Shown here piece by piece: positions 40,687 to 48,573 of a stretch of DNA of 64,000 nucleotides. The DNA lies in NCBI RefSeq assembly GCF_024172095.1, contig NZ_JAMZDX010000003.1:1132001-1196000 (forward strand), given 5' to 3'. The position numbers and the translations under genes were made by a program. The notes beneath the pieces were generated by a model. It made no database searches and was not told the origin of the DNA. It saw only the letters and a program-made list of their open reading frames with translations. Source of the stretch: Kitasatospora cinereorecta (GTDB taxonomy: Bacteria; Actinomycetota; Actinomycetes; Streptomycetales; Streptomycetaceae). Every line of letters starts with the position of its first letter. Within the stretch, counting starts at the first letter, position 1.

Positions 40687-41913
40687 TCAGGTCACGTCGC
40701 TGCGCCGGGCGAAGCGCTCGTCCCGCCACTCGCCCGACTCCAGCACCTCGCGCAGGTGCCGGGCCGCCTCCCACACGTCGACGTAGGAGAGGTAGAGCGG
40801 GGTGAAGCCGAAACGGATCAGGTCCGGCGCCCGGAAGTCGCCGATCACCCCGCGCTCGATCAGCGCCTGCACCACGGCGTAGCCGTCCTCGTGCCGGACC
40901 GCGACCTGGCTGCCGCGCAGCTCCTCGGTGCGCGGCGTGACCACCTCCAGGCCGAGCGGCTCCACCAGGTCCATGAAGAGCGAGGTGAGCGCCAGGCTCT
41001 TGGCCCGGACGGCGGCCAGGTCGACCTTCTCCCAGACGTCCAGGCTGGCGTCCAGCGCGGCCATGCCCAGCAGCGGGGGAGTACCGGTGAGGAAGCGGCG
41101 GATGCCGCCGGTCGGCTCGTACCCGGGCTCGAAGGCGAACGGCCTGGCGTGCCCGAACCAGCCGCTGAGCGGCTGCCGCGCCTCGCCCTGGTGGCGCTCG
41201 GCCGCGTACAGGAACGCGGGCGCGCCCGGCCCGCCGTTGAGGTACTTGTAGCCGCAGCCGACCGCGAAGTCGACGTCGCAGTCGTCGAAGGAGATCGGCA
41301 GTGCGCCGGCCGTGTGGCAGACGTCCCAGATCATCAACGCCCCGGCGCGGTGCACCCGTTCGGTGACGGCGGCCATGTCCAGCAGCTCGCCGGTGCGGTA
41401 GTCCACGTGCGAGAGGACGACCGCGGCGACGTCCTCGCCGAGGTGCGCGTCCAGGTCGGCCGCGGACGGGAGCAGCACGCTGCGGGCGCCGTCGAACAGC
41501 GAGGTGACGCCCTCGGTGATGTACAGGTCGGTCGGGAAGGCGACCCGCTCGGCCAGCACCGTGCGCCGGCCCGGACGCAGCCGCAGCGCCGCGCCGAGCA
41601 CCTTGAACAGGTTGACCGAGGTCGAGTCGCAGACCACCACCTGCCCGGGGGCGGCGCCCAGCATCGGGGCCAGCCGGTCGCCCAGCCGGGCCGGCAGCCC
41701 GTACCAGCCGGCGTCGTTCCAGCTGCGGATCAGGCCGTGGCCCCACTCGTGCTCGATCATCCGGGCCACCCGGGCCGGCGTGCCGCTCGGCAGCGCGCCG
41801 AGCGAGTTGCCGTCCAGGTAGAGCACCCCCTCGGGGAGGGTGAACTCCTGGCGCATCGCGGCCAGCGGATCGGCGGCGTCCAGCGCCGCGCACTCCTCAC
41901 GGTTGCGTCTCAC
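40687..41913 (-). CDS. kynU: Kynureninase
   Basis: 408 residues from GTG 41913, which overlaps the kynA stop (GTGA). Motifs YLDGNSLGALP, SHVDYRTGELLDM, IWDVCHTAGALP and the PLP-lysine segment GCGYKYLNGGPGAPAFLY (Lys223) are conserved in kynureninases. It cleaves kynurenine to anthranilate and alanine in tryptophan breakdown. The operon order kynA-kynU and tight coupling fit this pathway; formamidase (kynB) is not in the window. Confidence 0.96.
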   Translation of the reverse strand: MRRNREECAALDAADPLAAMRQEFTLPEGVLYLDGNSLGALPSGTPARVARMIEHEWGHGLIRSWNDAGWYGLPARLGDRLAPMLGAAPGQVVVCDSTSVNLFKVLGAALRLRPGRRTVLAERVAFPTDLYITEGVTSLFDGARSVLLPSAADLDAHLGEDVAAVVLSHVDYRTGELLDMAAVTERVHRAGALMIWDVCHTAGALPISFDDCDVDFAVGCGYKYLNGGPGAPAFLYAAERHQGEARQPLSGWFGHARPFAFEPGYEPTGGIRRFLTGTPPLLGMAALDASLDVWEKVDLAAVRAKSLALTSLFMDLVEPLGLEVVTPRTEELRGSQVAVRHEDGYAVVQALIERGVIGDFRAPDLIRFGFTPLYLSYVDVWEAARHLREVLESGEWRDERFARRSDVT

Positions 41914-42737
41914 AGCTCGTTCCTCACAGCCCACAGCTCGGGGAAGACGTCCTGGTCGGCGGCCTGCTTGAGCCAGTTCAGACCGCTGGAGCCGCCGGTG
42001 CCCGGCTTGGCGCCCATGGTCCGCTTGACCGACGCGTAGTGCCGCTGGCGCCAGCGCGTCACGCGCTCCGCCAGGTCCAGCAGCGCCTCGCCCAGCCGGA
42101 CCAGCTCCACGTGCGCCGGGTCGGTGTACACGGTGCGCCACGCCTGCTCGACCGCCGGGTCGGGCCGGTGCCGCGAGGTGCTCGGCTCGTGCGGCACCTT
42201 CACCCCGCGGCGCGCCAGCAGGGCCAGCGCGTCGTCGTACAGGCTCGGCCCGTGCAGCGCCGCGGTGAGCAGCTCGTACTCGGCGGGCGACTCCTCGTAC
42301 ATCTGCAGCAGCCGCTCGCTCTTGTTGCCGATCAGGAACTCCAGCCGCAGGAACGCCGAGGACTGGAATCCGGACGCCTCGCCCAGCACCGAGCGGAAGG
42401 CGTTGAACTCGGCCGGCGTCATGGTGGCCAGCAGGTCCCAGGAGGAGACCAGGACGTCCTGGGTGTGCGCGCCGCGCGCCAGTGCCGCCAGCGCCGCGGT
42501 CAGGTCGTCCTCGCGCAGGGCCTGCTGGGCGGCCGTCCAGTCGTAGTGCAGCAGGTCGAAGAGCAGCTCCATCACCTGGGTGGTGACGATGAAGGAGTAC
42601 TCGGCGTGCACCTTGCTGCGCGGCTGCTGCAGGCTGTGCAGCGTGGCGAGGTGGACGTACCGGGCGTACGGGGTCCCCGTGCCCGGCTCCTCCTTCGGTC
42701 CGAACGTGAGGTTCGGCCGGTCGGCAGCCCCGTTCAT
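41910..42737 (-). CDS. kynA: Tryptophan 2,3-dioxygenase
   Basis: 275 residues from ATG 42737, with AGGAGG 8 bases upstream. YARYVHLATLHSLQQPRS and EYSFIVTTQVMELLFDLLHYDW are the N-terminal TDO core, with FRSVLGEASGFQSSAFLRLEFLIGNKS containing the substrate- and haem-proximal residues, and RWRQRHYASVKRTMGAKPGTGGSSG holding the haem-binding His. It is a haem enzyme opening the tryptophan indole ring to N-formylkynurenine. A divergent Lrp/AsnC gene lies 167 bases away. Confidence 0.96.
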   Translation of the reverse strand: MNGAADRPNLTFGPKEEPGTGTPYARYVHLATLHSLQQPRSKVHAEYSFIVTTQVMELLFDLLHYDWTAAQQALREDDLTAALAALARGAHTQDVLVSSWDLLATMTPAEFNAFRSVLGEASGFQSSAFLRLEFLIGNKSERLLQMYEESPAEYELLTAALHGPSLYDDALALLARRGVKVPHEPSTSRHRPDPAVEQAWRTVYTDPAHVELVRLGEALLDLAERVTRWRQRHYASVKRTMGAKPGTGGSSGLNWLKQAADQDVFPELWAVRNEL

Positions 42738-42904
42738 GCATTTCCTCCTGGTTCGCCTGCTTCCTCGCAGGGCGCCCCCATTGTGCGGCCGGCGGCGCTC
42801 GCCTTGAATGGGCGACGGACACCGATGGCGCCCCTCGACTTTCCGACCGAACGGTCCGGAGCGCCATTCGGGCAGCGAACGCAAACCGATGACGGGAAAC
42901 CCCC

Positions 42905-43336
42905 ATGGACGCAGTGGACCGCCTCCTCCTCGCGGAGCTCCAGGCCGACGCCCGGCTCTCCTACAACGAGCTCTCCCGGCGGGTCCGGCTCTCCTCGCCC
43001 GCCGTCGCCGAACGCGTCCGCCGCCTGGAGTCCGACGGCGTGATCACCGGCTACCACGCCCACGTCCACCCCGGCCGGGCCGGCCTGGCGGTGATGGCGC
43101 TGGTCACCATGCAGTGCTACGGCCCGCTCTGCATCCTGCGCGCCCCCGAGGTCGCCGCCTGGCCCGAGATCCTCCAGCTCCACCGGGTCACCGGCGGCGC
43201 CTGCTGCGTCCTCATGGTCGGCGTCGCCGACATGACCGCCTTCGAACAGCTCATCGACCGCCTCGCCGCCCACGGCCAACCCGCCAGCTCGATGATCCTC
43301 TCCAGCCCCGTCCCCTGGCGCCCCCTCACGGCGTAG
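42905..43336 (+). CDS. Lrp/AsnC-family regulator, probable control of kynAU
   Basis: 143 residues from ATG 42905. The Lrp helix-turn-helix is DRLLLAELQADARLSYNELSRRVRLSSPAVAERVRRLE, followed by a RAM-type ligand domain (GYHAHVHPGRAGLAVMALVT, LHRVTGGACCVLMVGVADM). Lrp proteins sense amino acids. Its divergent position next to kynA makes tryptophan or a kynurenine pathway compound the likely effector, by analogy with KynR regulators of other bacteria (inference). Confidence 0.88.
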   Translation: MDAVDRLLLAELQADARLSYNELSRRVRLSSPAVAERVRRLESDGVITGYHAHVHPGRAGLAVMALVTMQCYGPLCILRAPEVAAWPEILQLHRVTGGACCVLMVGVADMTAFEQLIDRLAAHGQPASSMILSSPVPWRPLTA

Positions 43337-43345
43337 CCATTTCGG

Positions 43346-43981
43346 CTAGTGGGAGGAGCTGTTGGGGATGGGCACGCCGACGCTGGTGAGGCCGATGAGG
43401 AAGAGTTCGACGCCGACGGCGGCGAGGAGGAGGCCGAGCAGGCGGGAGACGACTTCGAGGACGGTCTGGTGGGCGCGCTTGAGGAGCGGGGCGAGGACCA
43501 GGACGCAGACGCAGTCGATGGCGATCACCGCCACGTACATGGCGGCGACCTGGGAGTGCCAGCTGAAGCTGTCCTCGTCGAGGGACTCGACCAGCTCGGC
43601 GGTGATCGCGAGCGGGCTGACGATGAACGGCAGCAGCAGTTCGCGCAGGCCCTCGGCCATCGGCCCGGCCATCGGCCGGCCCTCCTCGCCGGCGCCGATG
43701 TGGAGGCCGAGCACCAGGGCGACCGCGTAGATGAAGAAGATCACGCCGCCGGCGAGCTGCAGCGACTGGTCGCTGATGTGGAAGAGGCCGGTGACGAACT
43801 CCGCACTGAAGGCCATCACCACACCGACGACGGCGGCGATCAGTGAGCCGACCACGGCGAGGCGGCGGATCTGGGGGACCGTCCGCTCCTGGCTCAGGTG
43901 GGCGAAGGCCAGCAGGACCTTGGGCGGGCCGACGACAGCGAAGAAGGTGACGAAGACCGTGCTCAGGGTGAGGGATTGCAT
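43346..43981 (-). CDS. MarC family integral membrane protein
   Basis: 211 residues from ATG 43981. Six hydrophobic segments (VFVTFFAVVGPPKVLLAFAHL; AVVGSLIAAVVGVVMAFSAE; QLAGGVIFFIYAVALVLGL; LLLPFIVSPLAITAELVE; AAMYVAVIAIDCVCVLVLAP; LLGLLLAAVGVELFLIGL) with FFAVVGPPKV fit the MarC/UPF0056 family. Despite the name, MarC members are not shown to give multidrug resistance; the role is unknown. It is 10 bases from the convergent Lrp gene end and lies 18 bases downstream of the barstar gene on the same strand. Confidence 0.85.
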   Translation of the reverse strand: MQSLTLSTVFVTFFAVVGPPKVLLAFAHLSQERTVPQIRRLAVVGSLIAAVVGVVMAFSAEFVTGLFHISDQSLQLAGGVIFFIYAVALVLGLHIGAGEEGRPMAGPMAEGLRELLLPFIVSPLAITAELVESLDEDSFSWHSQVAAMYVAVIAIDCVCVLVLAPLLKRAHQTVLEVVSRLLGLLLAAVGVELFLIGLTSVGVPIPNSSSH

Positions 43982-43999
43982 GCCCTCATCATGGGCGAC

Positions 44000-44329
44000 T
44001 CAGCGCAGTTTCACGGTGACGCCGCCCTGGCGCAGCACGTCCACGATGGCGTCGAAGTAGCTGCGCGGCACCCCGTCGCCGCCCGGCAGCGGCCGGGTCA
44101 GCACGCGGGCGGAGGCCGCCGACTCGTGCCAGACCAGGGTGAACGGGGGTTCGGGTCCGAAGCCGCCGCGCAGGCAGTCGGCGAGTGCGTCGAGGTTGGA
44201 CCCGTAGTAGCCGCCGGGCGCGTCGAGGAGCCGGCCGAGCTGCGCGTAGAAGGACGGTTCGTCGGTGACGAGCTCGCCGCGCAGGTGGTACTCGGCCTCG
44301 GGGGCGTCCGGGGGCGGTGCGGCGGTCAT
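44000..44329 (-). CDS. Barstar family (barnase inhibitor) protein
   Basis: 109 residues from ATG 44329. YHLRGELVTDEPSFYAQLGRLLDAPGGYYGSNLDALADCLRGGFG carries the barstar signature (PxYYGxNLDALxDxL), with Asp/Glu side chains that in barstar plug the active site of a ribonuclease. No barnase-like ribonuclease gene is near, so it is an orphan inhibitor, as are the common SaI14-like barstars of Streptomyces. It may protect against foreign or self RNases. It is the first gene of a pair with MarC. Confidence 0.88.
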   Translation of the reverse strand: MTAAPPPDAPEAEYHLRGELVTDEPSFYAQLGRLLDAPGGYYGSNLDALADCLRGGFGPEPPFTLVWHESAASARVLTRPLPGGDGVPRSYFDAIVDVLRQGGVTVKLR

Positions 44330-44437
44330 GGCGCTCCTCGTGGTCGGGGGTCGCCCGGATGGCGTTCCCGGGTCGAGCGGAGACGGCTGGTGGGCTGGGA
44401 TGGGGGCGTACCGTCCGCCCGGACCCAGGGGCTCACC

Positions 44438-45001
44438 ATGACCAGTCTGCACCGCAAGGATCTCGGCCTGTTGGCCCTGCGCACCGTCGTGGGCGGTGTC
44501 CTGTTCGCGCACGGCACGCAGAAGCTGTTCGGCTGGTTCGGCGGTGGCGGCCTGGAGGGCACCGCGCAGGCGATGGACCACATGGGTTTCGAGCCGGGGC
44601 ACCGCAACGCGGTGGCGGCGGGGCTGGGCGAGGCGGGTGGTGGGGCGCTGCTGGTGCTCGGCCTGGCGACCCCGGCGGCGGGGTCGATCGTGGCGGGCAC
44701 GATGGCGGGCGCGACCGCGGTGCACGCGCCGAAGGGCTTCTTCGCGCAGGGCGGCGGCTACGAGTACCCGGCGGTGCTGGGCGCCTGCGGGCTGGCGCTG
44801 GGGATCGCGGGGGCGGGCCGCTACTCGATGGACCACGCGCTGCGGCACGTGCTGGACCGGCCGTGGCTGGGGGTGCTGGCGTTCACGGGCAGCGCGCTGG
44901 GCGCGGTGGCGGTGGTGACCGGTCGGCAGGACGTGGTGCGGCGGCGCGAGGCGCGGGCGGCGGACGAGGCGGCCAGCCAGGTGGGGACCGGACTGTCCTG
45001 A
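44438..45001 (+). CDS. DoxX family membrane protein
   Basis: 187 residues from ATG 44438. The opening GLLALRTVVGGVLFAHGTQKLFGWFGGGGLEGTAQ is a canonical DoxX start with the helix and the QKLFGWFGG motif; four membrane helices follow in total. The C-terminal tail (RRREARAADEAASQVGTG) is cytoplasmic. DoxX proteins act in thiosulfate-quinone or general redox stress functions, mostly without proof. It is divergent from the barstar gene, 108 bases away. Confidence 0.9.
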   Translation: MTSLHRKDLGLLALRTVVGGVLFAHGTQKLFGWFGGGGLEGTAQAMDHMGFEPGHRNAVAAGLGEAGGGALLVLGLATPAAGSIVAGTMAGATAVHAPKGFFAQGGGYEYPAVLGACGLALGIAGAGRYSMDHALRHVLDRPWLGVLAFTGSALGAVAVVTGRQDVVRRREARAADEAASQVGTGLS

Positions 45002-45045
45002 CGGCGCCTGCCCCGGGACGTGGCGAAGTGGTGAGGAGTGGCGTG

Positions 45046-45561
45046 ATGGAGCGTCGGATGTGGACGGGCCTGGCGGCCGGCGTGGGTTCGGCGGCCCTGG
45101 CGTTGAGCGGGTGCTCGTCGAGCGGCGGGTCGACCAACCCCGCGGTGTCCTCGGCGGTGGCGGGGGTGCAGTCGGCGGCGTCCTCGGCGCTCGGCGGGCT
45201 GGCCTCGGCCGGGACCTCGGCCTTCGCCTCGGCGGCGTCGTCCGCGGCGGCCGCGGCGTCGTCGGCGCTGGCCAGCGTGAAGGGCGGGCTGGACGCCAAG
45301 GACGAGGTGACGCTGGGGTCGGTGAGCGCCACCTCGGACGGCAGGGTGCAGGTGCCGCTGACCGTCAACAACAAGGAGTCGCAGGGCTACAAGTACACCG
45401 TCCAGGTCAACTTCAACGACGCGTCGGGCAATCTGCTGGACGTCACGGTGGTGACGGTGCAGGAGGTGCCTGCGGGCGGGACCGGTCAGGCCACCGCGAC
45501 CAGCAACCGGGACCTGTCGGGCACGGTGACGGCCACCGTGGAGCGGGCGGTGCGGTACTGA
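45046..45561 (+). CDS. Lipoprotein with Ser/Ala-rich segment and FxLYD-like domain
   Basis: 171 residues from ATG 45046 with GAGGAG 6 to 12 bases upstream. The lipobox LSGC ends the signal peptide at about residue 23, so it should be lipidated. A Ser/Ala stretch (residues about 25-80) looks like a flexible stalk, and the C-terminal half (VTLGSVSATSDGRVQVPLTVNN, YKYTVQVNFNDASGN) is a small beta domain similar to that of the lipoprotein at 10356. Function unknown. It lies 44 bases after the DoxX gene on the same strand. Confidence 0.75.
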   Translation: MERRMWTGLAAGVGSAALALSGCSSSGGSTNPAVSSAVAGVQSAASSALGGLASAGTSAFASAASSAAAAASSALASVKGGLDAKDEVTLGSVSATSDGRVQVPLTVNNKESQGYKYTVQVNFNDASGNLLDVTVVTVQEVPAGGTGQATATSNRDLSGTVTATVERAVRY

Positions 45562-45632
45562 CGACCTGACGCAGCGGGCAGGGGAACCTTAAGGGCGGCT
45601 CAAGGGCGGGGGATGACTCTTGACGGTCCTGT

Positions 45633-45698
45633 TGGTCTAGTCCATTTTTAATCCCCAGGTGCAGGGAGCCCCTGGGCCGGCGCCGGTGGTCCAGACCT
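45633..45698 (+). promoter_or_regulatory. Two DasR-like (dre) / chitinase direct-repeat sites
   Basis: TGGTCTAGTCCA (45633-45644) and TGGTCCAGACCT (45687-45698) lie 54 bases apart, upstream of the chitinase. They match the DasR operator consensus (ACTGGTCTAGACCA) and the 12-bp direct repeats known before streptomycete chitinase genes. DasR represses chitin genes and is released by glucosamine-6-phosphate, so the gene is probably induced by chitin or its oligomers. Confidence 0.85.
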
Positions 45699-45841
45699 CC
45701 GGCGCCGGTTCGGCGCATCCCCCGTCCTGAGTTTGCGCAGGCCAACGCTTGGATCCCCCTGTCATGTCCCTGGCTGCCCGGCCCCACCCCGAGCGGCGCG
45801 GCGGGTCGTGGCAGGCCCCCACGACCAGGAGTCACGCAGCC

Positions 45842-47650
45842 ATGCTTCGTTCCGTCCCCACGCCCCCGAAGCCGCGTTCGCGGCGCCGTTCGAAGGGCGT
45901 CGCCGCACTCGCGGTCGGTACCGCCGCCTCCCTGCTGCTCGGCGGCGCGCTCGCGCTGACCGCGGGCGGCACCGCCCAGGCGGCGGCGACCAACTCCACC
46001 GGCGCCCCGGCGACCAGCGGCGGCATCAAGGTCGCCTACTTCGACCAGTGGTCGATCTACGGCAATGCCTACTACCTGAAGACCGTTCAGGACACCGGCG
46101 TCGCCTCCAAGCTCGACTACCTGATCTACGACTTCGCCAACATCGACCCGACCAACCTCTCCTGTTTCGAGGCCACCAAGGCGTCCTCGCAGGACGAGGC
46201 CAACCCGAACGCGGGCGACGGCGCGGGCGACGCGTTCGCCGACTACCAGAAGACCTTCGACGCGGGCACCAGCGTGGACGGCGTCGCCGACACCTGGAAC
46301 CAGCCCCTGGTCGGCAACTTCAACCAGATCAAGAAGCTCAAGGCGAAGAACCCCAACCTCAAGGTCCTGCTGTCGATCGGCGGCTGGACCTACTCCAAGT
46401 ACTTCTCCGACGTGTCGGCCACCGACGCGGCGCGCAAGAAGTTCGTCTCGTCCTGCGTCGACATGTTCATCAAGGGCAACCTGCCCTCGCAGGGCGGCTT
46501 CGGCGGCCCGGGCAGCGCCGCGGGCGTCTTCGACGGCTTCGACATCGACTGGGAGTACCCCGGCGGCGGCGGCCACACCGGCAACCACGCGGCCGCGGCC
46601 GACAAGCAGAACTACACCGCCCTGCTGGGCGAGCTGCGCTCGCAGCTCAACGCCCAGGGTGCCGCCGACGGCAAGAGCTACGCGCTCTCCGCGGCCGTCG
46701 GCGCCGGCCAGGACAAGATCAAGAACATCGAGACCGACAAGATCGGCCAGTACCTGACGTTCCTGGACGTCATGACGTACGACATGCACGGTGCGTGGGA
46801 CGCCACCGGCCCGACCAACCACCAGGCGCCGATCTACAACAACCCCAACGACCCGATGACGCCGATCCCGGGCGGCACCGGCAAGTACTCGATCGACAAC
46901 GCCATCAAGGCGTGGACGGTCGGCGACCCGCAGTACGGCATCCCCGGCGGCTTCCCCGCCAACAAGATCAACATGGGTGTGCCGTTCTACTACCGCGGCT
47001 GGACCGGCGTGCCCGCCGGCGCCAACCACGGTCTCTTCCAGAGCGCGACCGGCCCCGCCACCGGTGCGGCGATGTCCGGCAACGTCAACGGCATCCGGAT
47101 GTACAAGGAGCTGAACGGCTTCGTCGACAACCCGTCCTACACCTACTGGGACGACGCCGCGAAGACCTCGTACTTCTACGACGGCACCACCTTCTGGACG
47201 GGTGAGGACGCCCAGTCCATCCAGGCCAAGGAGGACTACGCGCACTGCAACGGCCTCGGCGGCTCGTTCGCGTTCTCGCTGTACGACCTGGGCACCCAGA
47301 CCGCGCTGTTCGACAAGATGGTGAGCGCCACCAACGGCTCGGCCGCGTCCTGCCCGGCCCCGCAGCCCTCGCAGTCGGCCAGCCCGTCCGCCTCGGCCTC
47401 CGCGTCGCCCTCGCAGTCGGCCAGCCCGAGCGCCTCGCCGTCGCAGTCCACCAGCCCGTCCGCGTCGGCCAGCGCCTCCACCGGCACCTGCTCCGCCGCC
47501 CCGAGCTGGAACTCCGCCACCGTCTACGCCACCGCCGGCACCAAGGTGTCGTGGAAGGGCCACTACTACACCAACAAGTGGTGGACCCAGAACGAGGACC
47601 CGACGCTCAGCGGCCAGTGGGGCGTCTGGGCCGACAACGGCGCCTGCTAG
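45842..47650 (+). CDS. Secreted GH18 chitinase with C-terminal CBM5/12 domain
   Basis: 602 residues from ATG 45842. A twin-Arg-rich signal sequence with a hydrophobic core (about 18-48) ends near AQAAA. The GH18 domain includes KVLLSIGGWTYSKYF (176-190) and the catalytic DGFDIDWEYP (231-240) with acid Glu238, plus MTYDMHGAWD. A Ser/Ala/Pro linker (about 503-547) precedes a chitin-binding CBM5/12 domain at 549-602 (SWNSATVYATAGTKVSWKG). It hydrolyses beta-1,4-GlcNAc bonds of chitin. Two DasR-type sites lie in the promoter region. It is ended by a strong hairpin at 47675. Confidence 0.96.
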   Translation: MLRSVPTPPKPRSRRRSKGVAALAVGTAASLLLGGALALTAGGTAQAAATNSTGAPATSGGIKVAYFDQWSIYGNAYYLKTVQDTGVASKLDYLIYDFANIDPTNLSCFEATKASSQDEANPNAGDGAGDAFADYQKTFDAGTSVDGVADTWNQPLVGNFNQIKKLKAKNPNLKVLLSIGGWTYSKYFSDVSATDAARKKFVSSCVDMFIKGNLPSQGGFGGPGSAAGVFDGFDIDWEYPGGGGHTGNHAAAADKQNYTALLGELRSQLNAQGAADGKSYALSAAVGAGQDKIKNIETDKIGQYLTFLDVMTYDMHGAWDATGPTNHQAPIYNNPNDPMTPIPGGTGKYSIDNAIKAWTVGDPQYGIPGGFPANKINMGVPFYYRGWTGVPAGANHGLFQSATGPATGAAMSGNVNGIRMYKELNGFVDNPSYTYWDDAAKTSYFYDGTTFWTGEDAQSIQAKEDYAHCNGLGGSFAFSLYDLGTQTALFDKMVSATNGSAASCPAPQPSQSASPSASASASPSQSASPSASPSQSTSPSASASASTGTCSAAPSWNSATVYATAGTKVSWKGHYYTNKWWTQNEDPTLSGQWGVWADNGAC

Positions 47651-47674
47651 CCAGTCCCTGATCCCGGTGTGAGC

Positions 47675-47715
47675 CCGTCGGGGCCCGAGGAGCGCGACTC
47701 CTCGGGCCCCGACGG
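47675..47715. terminator. Perfect 18-bp stem hairpin between convergent genes
   Basis: CCGTCGGGGCCCGAGGAG (47675-47692) pairs with CTCCTCGGGCCCCGACGG (47698-47715) across CGCGA. It lies 24 bases after the chitinase stop and just before the stop of the convergent ABC ATPase gene. Confidence 0.9.
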
Positions 47716-47719
47716 CCGT

Positions 47720-48424
47720 TCACGGCTGGTCGACCAGCCGACCGTCCTTCAACTCGACGATCTGGTCGGACAGTTCCATCAGGTTCGGGTCGTGGGTGGC
47801 GACCAGTGCGGTGACCCCCTCGCTGCGCACCACCGCGCGCAGCAGCTCCATCACGGCGTGCCCGGTCTCCGAATCCAGCTGGCCGGTGGGCTCGTCGGCG
47901 ATGATCAGCGCCGGCTCGTTGGCCAGCGCCCGGGCTATCGCCACCCGCTGCTGCTGGCCGCCGGAGAGCTCGCCCGGCCGCTGGTTCGCGTGGTCGGCCA
48001 GCCCGACCAGGGCCAGCAGGGTGCGCACCCGCTCCTCGCGCTCGGCGGTGGGAAGGCGCCGCAGCCGCATCGGCACGCCGATGTTCTCCGCCGCGGTGAG
48101 GACCGGCAGCAGCCCGAAGGACTGGAACACGAAGCCGATCCGGTCCCGGCGCATCGCCAGCCGGCCCTCCTCGTCCAGGCCGGCCAGGTCGGTGCCGTCC
48201 AGCAGGATCCGGCCGCCGCTCGGCGCGTCCAGGCCGCCGACCAGGTTGAGCAGCGTGGTCTTGCCCGAGCCGGAGCGGCCCTTGAGTGCGGTGAGCCGGC
48301 CCCGGTGGGCCTCGAAGGACACCCCGCGCAGCGCGTGCACGGCCTGCGCGCCGGAGCCGAAACTGCGCCGCAGATCCTCGACCACCACCATCGGCTGGTC
48401 GGCGGTGGTCTGCTGCTGGGTCAT
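47720..48424 (-). CDS. ABC transporter ATP-binding protein, MacB/LolD type
   Basis: 234 residues from ATG 48424. Walker A is GRSGSGKTTL, the Q-loop segment VFQSFGLLPVLTAAENIGVPMRL, signature LSGGQQQRVAIARAL and Walker B LIIADEPTGQLDSETG, with the switch His in ATHDPNL: the compact LolD/MacB type that works with FtsX-like permeases. It lies divergent from the FtsX-like permease gene 48574 and is the natural partner for it. Its exact substrate is unknown. Confidence 0.9.
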   Translation of the reverse strand: MTQQQTTADQPMVVVEDLRRSFGSGAQAVHALRGVSFEAHRGRLTALKGRSGSGKTTLLNLVGGLDAPSGGRILLDGTDLAGLDEEGRLAMRRDRIGFVFQSFGLLPVLTAAENIGVPMRLRRLPTAEREERVRTLLALVGLADHANQRPGELSGGQQQRVAIARALANEPALIIADEPTGQLDSETGHAVMELLRAVVRSEGVTALVATHDPNLMELSDQIVELKDGRLVDQP

Positions 48425-48573
48425 GAGGTCCCCCTGGGTCGGCCGTGCGCGGGCGACCAAGTGTGCTCACCAGACACACGATTCGCGCAAGACCCTTCCG
48501 TACCGGGAACAGATCTGACAGCATCGTCCGCTATCCGGTCACCTGTACGCCGGGGGATCGGAGAGGGCGGGGG

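Noticed and set aside
47350..47490. Short repeats in the chitinase gene as a possible CRISPR or mobile repeat
   Set aside because: They encode the Ser/Ala/Pro linker between catalytic and chitin-binding domains and stay in frame. No CRISPR array is visible in the window.
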